Part shown: piece by piece, positions 57,601-64,000 of the stretch
How the letters are laid out: each line of letters begins with the position of its first letter
How positions within the stretch are numbered: the stretch's first letter is position 1
Source of the DNA: Hemerocallis citrina
Taxonomy: Eukaryota; Streptophyta; Magnoliopsida; Asparagales; Asphodelaceae
DNA: 64,000 nucleotides
Assembly (NCBI GenBank): GCA_017893485.1
Contig: CM030358.1
Location: 249,737,073-249,801,072, forward strand
Reading direction: 5' to 3'
Notes under the pieces: generated by a model
The model's input: the letters and a program-made list of their open reading frames with translations, nothing else
Told to the model about the DNA's origin: nothing
Database searches by the model: none
Program-made: the position numbers and the translations under genes

Positions 57601-60189
57601 TTAAGTGGGCATTTAACATGCCAAACAGTACTAAAACAAAAACAGTATTGTTGTCACTAAATATTAAGGGGCAACGCTCCTTTTTAAAAAAGCCCGCTCC
57701 TCTCCTACCAACTCCCTTCCTTCTTCTTTTGAAACCCTAGATCTGAACAACCTTAGGGCGACGGCGGCTCCCCCTTCGCCGCCCGCCGCCCCCCCGTCGT
57801 CCCCCTCCGGTCCCCTCCACGACGACGCGAAGCCCCACGAACCCGCTCCTCTACGGTGATGGTCCTCGACGAATCCTCTCCTCCACGCGATGGTCCTCGA
57901 CGTCGCGATGCTCCACGTACGGCGAAGCTCCACGACAACGCTACCGATGCAGCGATTCCGACGGCTTCCCGTTTCGACGAAGGCCAAGATCCTCGCGCTC
58001 CGATCGGCGAAGCTTCACGACGCTACCTGAGGTCGGTGCGGTGCTCCGCCCCCCACGCGACGGCGGCAGCGACAGGGCCAAGCTGAGGTCGGTGCGGTAT
58101 GGGGCTGTTTGGGGTTGGGGTTAGTTTAGATTTAGATTGGTTAGCTCTGCTAGGTGTTTCACCGGTTGCTCTTCGCGCTTGCCACCATGTCCACACTCTT
58201 GGGACCAATTACAGCTATGTTTTGGTTTTTCGAGGGTTGGTAGTGTGTGTGAAGAAGCCGGGGTGTACTTGGTTGTGTCGTAGCGTGAGACAGCAGGGTA
58301 TTTTGTGGTTTGGGGGGGTTGGTGGAGCTGTCTGGGTTGGGTATGTCTAGTTGTGATGTTTGCGGTGTAGTTCGGTTGTGGGGCTAGGGCTCGAAGACGG
58401 GGTCCCCCCATGAAACCGCTTATTACATACTAGTATTTTACCACCATGAGATCGATTGTGGAGCTTGGGCCCAAGACGGGGTCCCTCCGTGATGGGCGCT
58501 CACTTGTCACAGCATCCGGGGTGTTTGTCTCAACTGTTGCGGAGTTTCCGGGATGTGATGAAGGAGGTGGAGGAAAATTTGATTCGGCGCGAAGATTGAG
58601 GTGTATAGTTGTGAGGCTAGGGCCCGAAGACGCGGTTCTCCCATGATCGTTACTGCACAGGGTGGGGCTTGGGCCCGCAGAAGGGGTCCCCCCATGAGGT
58701 GCACAGAGGGGAGATGTTTGTCTTCTTGGTCGGCAGTAGAGGAGTCACACACTGAACTCGACCTTCCTTAATCCACTGCCACAGACTTTGCAACAACACT
58801 GCCACTACGCCCTCATCATTGATCCTGAAATCTACAACGTCCACCGCCCGCAGGGGCGAGAGGTGAAGGTGATTCTTCAAATTGGCTGTGATTTGGTTGG
58901 GTTTTACGTGGAGAGAGAGAGTGAGAGAGTGAGAGAGTGAAGGCGTTGCTTCTCACTATTCTATGCAGGTGTCTGTTTGTGTTTGTGAGAAATCATCTGA
59001 GAGAGTATAAGTATCATCTTCATTGCTCTCTTAGACTGTGTCTGTGATTAGGGTTAGTGAGAGTTTTGCTTAGTGAGAAATCGTTTGTGAGAGCTAAATT
59101 GCGACGGCTCTCCTTTTGGGTGCGACTCCGATTGGGCCATGTTTGAAGTGGCGTTGATGAGGTAGAAGGAAGGGGAGCGGCAAATTTTCAAATCCCACAG
59201 GATTCGCTTCAGGTGGGTGGGCATGCCGTGGAGGTGGGTGCTCGAAGCTTGCTTAACGGACATACAATTAGTTGGTCCTCGTAGGTTAGAGTGAGAGCTA
59301 ATTATATGTACTGGTCATGTCGCTTCATGTTTTTTTTCTGTCTGTGGGTTGTAACTTGCTCCAGCATGCTGGGGTTGTTTTGTTAATTTCTTATTAATGA
59401 AACAGGGTGGCCTTATTCCACCTTTTCCCTCATAAAAAAATATGAAGAGGAAGAAGAGCTGATATTTATATTTGATAGTTGTACTATGTTGCCCATGTAT
59501 CGGATCCGACACAAACTTGATATTTTAGATAAATTTTCCAAAAATAAAAATAAAATTCCGTATCAGTTACATCATATCCGTGCTTATTGTTTTGTCACTT
59601 AAGAATGTACTAGATTTGCCCGTGCCACGTGCCGTAGGCACGTCTTCAAAACAATACAGTATATGAAAAGTCATGTAAACAGTAAATCAACAATTATGTA
59701 GCTGAAGTTTGAATAGTATGACAATAATTAGTTGTAAATAAAAGTCCATGTTTCCATTAGTATATGGTGAAAAATAATTATAAATTGGGGTATAAAAGTC
59801 CATGTTTCTCTCTCTATATATATAGGGAAAGCTTCGGTTGAGCACTACTCTAGTGCTCACCGCGTGAACACTAGGCCTTCGGGCGTTCATATCGAAAATT
59901 CGAACCGTTCACATTAATCTACACATCTAAATTAGTCTAAATATGTAAAATCAAATCATTTGAAATTCATTTGCCCATCCATCATGTGACTATAAAAACA
60001 ATGATTTTCAGCCATATAATTTTGTAACACTTCAATAGATGGGTAAATGAATTTCAAATGATTTGATTTTACATATTCAGACTAATTTAGATGTGTAGAT
60101 TAATGTGAACGGTTCGGATTTTCGATATGAACGCCCGAAGGCCTAGTGTTCACGCGGTGAGCACTAGAGTAGTGCTTAACCGAAGCTTT

Positions 60190-60231
<42 letters not shown>

Positions 60232-60480
60232 AAAATAAAATACAAAGAAAGCTATCAAGTGGCTCTCCTTCAATTCCCCCAAAATCAAAGGTCCAGTTCT
60301 AACCTCACAAAACACATTTCCTTCCAAAACTCAAATTCAAATCTCCCCAAAACACCTCATTTATTTATTTAATTAGTTCTCTCTCACTCTCTCTCTCTCT
60401 CTCTCTCTTTCATATGATGTATCATTCTGAAGATTGCCCGTGGCCACGTGCCTACAACACGTCTTCAGAATGATAAAGCA

Positions 60481-60543
<63 letters not shown>

Positions 60544-62674
60544 ATTAAATAAATAAATGAGTTGTTTTTTTTAGGGGGGGAGGGGGAAATTAAATTTGAA
60601 TTTTGGGAGAAAAATGTGTTTTGTGAGGTTAGATCTGGATCTTTAATTTTGGGAGAATTGAAGGAGAGCCCCTTGATAGCTTTCTTTGTATTTTATTATA
60701 TAGATTGTGCTTAATGTTTTCACTTACAATATTTTAGGCATGGGAGGGTACAGAATATATTTCTTATCAGAGGGCATATTGCCTGGAACAGATAATCCAA
60801 TGACTACATGGTTTAGATTACTAATTTCAAATTCAATTAGAGCACCAAATTTTTGACTACTCTTAAACAAATACAGGTAAAGTTAATAGAAGAGTTAAAC
60901 TAGGATGCATAATAAAAATAATAATAATATATATATATATTTTTTTTCGATAAAAAATGATCCAATCAATCGTTTCATTAATGCGAAATAATTATTTGCC
61001 AAGCAGGTTATGGGTAAATGCAACTGATAAATACCTTTGTCTTCCTCTTAAGTTCAGCCCAATTAATAGCCCTGGTGCACAGCTGCTCCACTCTCTTATG
61101 CAAAGCATGTGATTTCCCTGTACCCAAAACAAACCACATGACAATCTACTATCAAACACAAACATAACGCAATTGAAATTTGCTTATGCAAATGCAACAA
61201 ACTAAGAGCATATATATCATAAAACAGAGCAAAGAGTAAATATTATCTTACCAGTTCTTGGATCCCTGCCTGAAAACACAATGGGTTCCATCCCTCCGTC
61301 GAGCTCCGGCAATGCCACCTGCAGCGCCACCTGGATGGGGTGCAACCCCAATGTACTATTCAGCCACTCCTCCGTCGTCTGAAACACCAAAGGCAAAGCC
61401 ACCATGTAAGGCACATTGAGGTTTCTCAAGGCCTCTATGGCTCTAGGATGGTCCTGTCTTGCCGGTCCCCCCACCAAAGCAAACCCTGTGAGCGAAACCA
61501 CAGCGTGCACAAACGGCTTGTTGTTAATTGGATTGATCAGGTATTTTTGTGTTGGCCCTGAAAAATCCAATCCCCCTGCGAAAATCGGTATCACTTTTGC
61601 CCCTCTTGCCTCCAACTCCATAATCACTGCAACATAATGCCCATCATCCCCTGTAACAATGTGGCTCCTTTGAAGAACCAAACCGATGATAGGCGCATTC
61701 GGGTCTTTAAGCTTCGCGTTTGCATCCCTCCTTGTACCATACCAATTCAAGTACTCCTTCACATCATCAAACATACAGGGAGCCAGCGGATGCCAAATCC
61801 CGCTGTCGAGGAAGAGGACAGGGTCGGAATATTTGATATCAGTCCCTTTGAGTGCCGGAATGTAGGATCCGGAGATCATCTTGACGAAGTTCTCTAAGTT
61901 TTCAGGCGACCCGCCGAGCCAAAACTGAAGGCTGAGAATGTAAAGCCGAGCATCCTGAGCTTTATCACTTGGCAAGTACTTGAGCACTTTGGGGAGAGTT
62001 CGTACTAATTTCAGCATACTATCTTGGAACCCAGCAGACTGCTTCTTCTTCTTGAAAAGCTGGAAAAACGGGCTTTTCGACTGTCCGAGCTGTGACATGC
62101 TGAATGAGCCCAGCTTGTTGAGCCTCATAACCTCCGGCATTGATGGGAAAACTAGTACAGCATCCATCCTATCTCTCTCCTTCTCGACTGCTGCCTTCAC
62201 TTTCAATGCCAGCTCTTCCACGAAGATGAGGGACCCGATGAAGATGTTCGCATCCTCTAGATCCTCGCAGAATGTCTTGTAAGTGCTCTCATCACGAAGC
62301 TCTTCGACCAAGTAGCCCACAACTTCGTAGCACGCATGTTGTCGCTTGGCATTGAGGGTTCTAATAGCCGCAGATAGAGAAGACTGGTACTGAGCTTCGA
62401 GGACAACATAGACTATTTTGACTCTATGAAGGTTCTGAATTGAGGTGTCGGGCACAATGCGACGGACCTCTGGTTTAGTCTGAGTAAACAGGCCATTGCC
62501 AATGCCACCACCGATTGTAGCGGTGCACCGGACTCTCAAGCTTCTGTTTTTCGACGTTTTAGGGGGTAAGAAAGAATGGAGAAAAGTTTGCCTATGTGAG
62601 TGTGTAAGTGAGGAGAGAGGCTCTGAGTTGGCTGAGTTGGGGAGAGTGAAGGGAGTGGACACAAGAGATGCCAT
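53822..62674 (-). CDS. CHLH: Magnesium chelatase subunit H, chloroplastic (4 exons)
   Basis: Coding exons on the - strand are 62674-61252, 61117-61035, 56635-54830 and 54676-53822. Phases agree and give 1388 residues, against 1381 in Arabidopsis CHLH/GUN5. Residues 1 to about 50 are a Ser/Thr-rich, basic chloroplast transit peptide ([16 protein letters not shown]). From about residue 85 comes the N-terminal chelatase domain ([20 protein letters not shown]), then the CobN-type core with [20 protein letters not shown] and [20 protein letters not shown] in exon 3. CHLH binds protoporphyrin IX and, with CHLI, CHLD and ATP, inserts Mg2+, the first committed step of chlorophyll synthesis. GUN4 stimulates it, and mutants affect plastid-to-nucleus signalling. 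An ABA-receptor role has been proposed and disputed. No stops or frameshifts are seen. Intron 2 is expanded to 4.4 kb by transposons. Confidence 0.97.
54695..54787. repeat. 48-bp tandem duplication in CHLH intron 3
   Basis: TGACAATGACTAGCAATTAG through CAACTACAGCAA occurs twice with period 48 (from 54695 and from 54743), nearly perfectly. It makes up over half of this 153-base intron without touching the splice sites. Confidence 0.9.
54830..56635 (-). CDS. CHLH: CHLH exon 3
   Basis: The exon of 1806 bases follows CTGCAG and encodes 602 residues from [20 protein letters not shown] to [12 protein letters not shown], most of the CobN/Mg-chelatase core. It ends CAG|GTACAT. The Met at 56536 is internal, not a start. 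Confidence 0.96.
56721..57014. mobile_element. hAT MITE in CHLH intron 2, 8-bp target duplication
   Basis: The ends TAAGGCTGCAA and TTTGCAGCCCTA are inverted, with one base change at the left tip. ATCGCATG flanks it at 56713-56720 and 57015-57022. The body is a chain of GAGCTCGAGC and CGAGCCGAG motifs, like 26288-26587. Confidence 0.88.
57161..57359. mobile_element. 199-bp hAT-like MITE in CHLH intron 2
   Basis: The ends TAGGGCCGGCCC and GGGCCGGCCCTG are inverted. GTTAGTAG flanks it exactly at 57153-57160 and 57360-57367. Sub-terminal GGGCCTC.GGA motifs pair with each other. It is too small to code. Confidence 0.9.
57660..59440 (+). mobile_element. GC-rich retroposon-like segment with L1-like 3' end
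   Basis: It starts with GC-rich, CG-containing sequence (57750-58100), unlike the AT-rich intron. It contains three spaced degenerate copies of GCTTGGGCCCGAAGACGGGG.CCCCCATGA (about 58380, 58462, 58615-58700). It ends TTTCTTATTAATGAAACAGG ... CCCTCATAAAAAAA, similar to the tail of 49400-50654. No full-length ORF and no clear target duplication are seen. It may be a non-autonomous LINE derivative. Confidence 0.45.
59825..60191. mobile_element. 367-bp foldback MITE in a (TA)n tract, CHLH intron 2
   Basis: GGGAAAGCTTCGGTTGAGCA at the left and TGCTTAACCGAAGCTTTCC at the right begin arms of about 165 bases that are nearly perfect inverted copies, including GTTCACATTAATCTACACAT. TA repeats flank both ends. 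The [19 protein letters not shown] appears once from each arm, an artefact of the symmetry. Confidence 0.9.
60229..60702. mobile_element. Second foldback element in CHLH intron 2
   Basis: The left arm 60229-60380 (TATAAAATAAAATACAAAG, AGCTATCAAGTGGCTCTCC) and right arm about 60540-60702 (GGAGAGCCCCTTGATAGCT, CTTTGTATTTTATTATA) are inverted with scattered changes. The 160-base centre holds CT, TG and AG microsatellites (60378-60408, 60481-60539) and TTGCCCGTGGCCACGTGCC, a motif also at 59616-59634. Confidence 0.8.
61035..61117 (-). CDS. CHLH: CHLH exon 2
   Basis: Eighty-three bases after GGTACAG, encoding [13 protein letters not shown] through AELKRKTK and ending AAG|GTATTT. Intron 1 is only 134 bases. 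Confidence 0.93.
61252..62674 (-). CDS. CHLH: CHLH exon 1
   Basis: Encodes 474 residues plus one base: transit peptide, N-terminal domain and the part ending VFSGRDPRT. It ends ACTG|GTAAGA. The ATG at 62674 is the first in frame and starts a normal transit peptide. Confidence 0.96.
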
Positions 62675-62707
62675 AGTTGCGTCTTATTAGTCACTGAAAC
62701 TCCTTTT

Positions 62708-62741
62708 CTTCTTCTTCTTCTTCTTCTTCTTCTTCTTCTTC
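62708..62741 (-). repeat. (GAA)n tract in the CHLH 5' leader or proximal promoter
   Basis: About 11 GAA repeats on the - strand, 34-67 bases before the start codon. Pyrimidine/purine tracts of this sort are common in plant leaders. Its length is likely to vary between individuals. Confidence 0.85.
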
Positions 62742-62762
62742 AATGAACTTGGAAGGTGTCTG

Positions 62763-62769
62763 TATTTAG
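62763..62769 (-). promoter_or_regulatory. Weak TATA-like element of CHLH
   Basis: The - strand reads TCTCTAAATACAG about 90 bases before the ATG, the best TATA-like match in the region. It would place the transcription start near 62735, within or just upstream of the GAA tract. Confidence 0.35.
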
Positions 62770-62881
62770 AGAGTAAGATATCAACACTGCAGAAAGGCTT
62801 GTTGTGGTTTGTTTGTGGTGAATTGGAAATGGAGGAATTGCAGCCACTGGGTTTGAAAGAGGCTGGTGGTGTAACCTAGGA

Positions 62882-62887
62882 CACGTG
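62882..62887 (-). promoter_or_regulatory. G-box CACGTG in the CHLH promoter
   Basis: CACGTG, in the context CCACGTGT, lies about 210 bases before the CHLH start. G-boxes bind bHLH (PIF) and bZIP (HY5) factors and are typical of light- and clock-regulated chlorophyll genes, which fits CHLH. A second ACGTGG core is at 63210-63215. Confidence 0.6.
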
Positions 62888-63331
62888 GAGGTGAAAGCAG
62901 CAACAACTACTACACTAAGAAATCAAAGGGTTTGATGATAACAAAGGGAAGCTCGCGAATGGGTGAGGCCGTGAGGGGATTGGGAGAGGGTAGCGTTTGG
63001 ATTTTCAAGGATATGCAGGGTGGATTCCTATTGGTCAGTTTGGATTTCTCAAGCAGCCACTTGGACAATATAGATGGGTTCGGTGGGTCCCACTTACTTT
63101 TTCTGAAGTGCTTGTATAGATGATTTGATTCTTTTTCATTGTACTTGTGGGAGTCACACAGCCTATGGTGATGTAGATATTCTGCATGTTTGCTTTGGCC
63201 GGTAGAGCTACGTGGGTTTCGGAGTTTTTGGGAGGGTAGTGTCAAAGCATAGGAATTGGATGCATATGGACATGTATTTTTCAGACAAGTACTGAAACTG
63301 TTTGGAATTGTAAATGTTAATGTTTTACACT

Positions 63332-63379
63332 GATCCAGATGAAAGTTTTTTTGATGTGAAAAAAACTTTCATCTGGATC
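63332..63379. other. Perfect 21-bp hairpin upstream of CHLH
   Basis: The arms 63332-63352 (GATCCAGATGAAAGTTTTTTT) and 63359-63379 are exact inverted copies around a 6-base loop, GATGTG. It lies about 660 bases upstream of the CHLH start. It could be a remnant MITE end or a structure formed by inverted duplication; no function is evident. Confidence 0.85.
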
Positions 63380-63459
63380 CAGATCAAAGTTGGTTACACT
63401 TACAATTGTAGTTGTAAGTGTGGTAGGTGGTGACCGGAGAATGTGTTGTTGGTCGATGG

Positions 63460-63594
63460 TGTTAAGGATAACAGAGACATTGAAAAATATTATTGGATTC
63501 TTATTGATTGAGTACAATATGCTCATATATATAGAAGATAAATTATTTGATATGAGACTAAACTAATATCTTTCATCTAACATAATATCTAACA
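63460..63594 (-). mobile_element. Short Copia-like 3' LTR
   Basis: On the - strand it runs from TGTTAGATATTATG (63594) to CTGTTATCCTTAACA (63460), with TG...CA ends and TGTTA/TAACA tips. A purine run GAGAGAGGG directly precedes it (63595-63603), as expected of the polypurine tract before a 3' LTR. At 135 bases it is short, compatible with a small Copia element or a TRIM. Confidence 0.6.
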
Positions 63595-63902
63595 CCCTCT
63601 CTCAAACTCAAGTTGGTTCAAGCTGTTGAAGAATCTACCACAACTCGTAGTGCTAATAGCGAAACACACCACAAGCAATAGAAACTCCCAAGACTTAGAT
63701 GAACCAAGAACAAGTCACCATAATATATGCAAGATCTCACAAGAATACAATCAATATGCAGAGATAACCAATACTTCTTATTCCTCAAAAAATACAAAGA
63801 TTACAAAAGAGATTACAACTCTCAATCTCTCTTTCTCTCTCACATTTGAAACACTCGACACAATCCCCTCTTGAAGTTGAACAATGATAACGGCCCACCA
63901 AA
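63595..63902 (-). mobile_element. Internal part of the Copia-like element, including polypurine tract
   Basis: After the purine tract the - strand continues CTCAAACTC-complement sequence typical of the 3' end of plant Copia internal regions. No domain is readable. It is cut at 63903 by, or ends against, a different LTR. Confidence 0.4.
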
Positions 63903-64000
63903 TGTAGCGCCCTGAATTTTCAATATGATATCTCAGAAATACGTGGCACAATTCCCAGCATCAACTTCAATTGCAATAGTAAACATAGCCAAAAACATAG
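63903..64000 (-). mobile_element. Edge of a long LTR related to 131-3159
   Basis: TGTAGCGCCCTGAATTTTC at 63903 and the following ~95 bases match 131-228 closely (CAATATGATATCT, CACAATTCCCAGCATCAACT). The rest lies beyond the window. No primer site is found on its left, so here the left side is probably the element's outer border. Confidence 0.7.

Noticed and set aside
59687..60372. Repeated small [24 protein letters not shown] as a duplicated gene
   Set aside because: It comes once from each arm of an inverted-repeat MITE and runs into microsatellite-coded Tyr-Ile repeats.

Overview
The window looks like nuclear DNA of a flowering plant, most likely a eudicot. It has plant-type split genes with very long AT-rich introns, a plastid-targeted chlorophyll-pathway gene, and dense plant transposons: Ty3/gypsy elements of Tat type, a Mutator-like FAR1-related element, hAT and Harbinger-like MITEs, and RTE and L1-like retroposons. 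I could not fix the species. Only two host genes are well supported. They converge: a UBAC2/rhomboid-like gene on the + strand (coding exons 20132-52589) and CHLH, the magnesium-chelatase H subunit, on the - strand (coding exons 62674-53822).

Layout. 1-3159 is the start of an LTR retrotransposon read leftwards (3-kb 5' LTR, initiator-Met tRNA primer site at 114-125), sitting in the 3' part of a second element. 3160-12450 is a decayed Tat-type Ty3/gypsy element on the - strand: LTR, gag, protease, RT, RNase H, integrase, tandem repeats, and an extra ORF in antisense. 12730-19328 is a related element that has lost RT, RNase H and most of integrase but carries long tandem-repeat arrays; its 5' LTR is interrupted by a 23-G run. 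20132-52589 is the UBAC2-like gene: eight coding exons give 292 codons spread over 32 kb. Its introns hold nested hAT-like elements, a MULE with a nearly intact FAR1-like transposase, RTE fragments, a 3.6-kb solo LTR with a 5-bp target duplication, and an L1-tailed retroposon. 52590-53821 is the short tail-to-tail intergenic region. 53822-62674 is CHLH in four exons; its 4.4-kb second intron holds two hAT MITEs with perfect 8-bp target duplications, a GC-rich retroposon-like segment and two foldback elements. 62675-64000 is the CHLH upstream region (G-box, GAA repeat, 21-bp hairpin) followed by a Copia-like LTR and the edge of another long LTR.

How the genes relate. CHLH acts in the plastid at the first committed step of chlorophyll synthesis. 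The UBAC2-like protein is predicted to be an ER membrane protein with a C-terminal ubiquitin-binding domain. I see no functional link between them beyond adjacency. Most of the novelty lies in the mobile DNA: a MULE FAR1-like gene with two phase-compatible acidic last exons, a GC-AG intron in the UBAC2-like gene, repeated insertion of foldback elements into (TA)n tracts, and several insertions datable from intact target duplications. I did not find a wholly new type of system.
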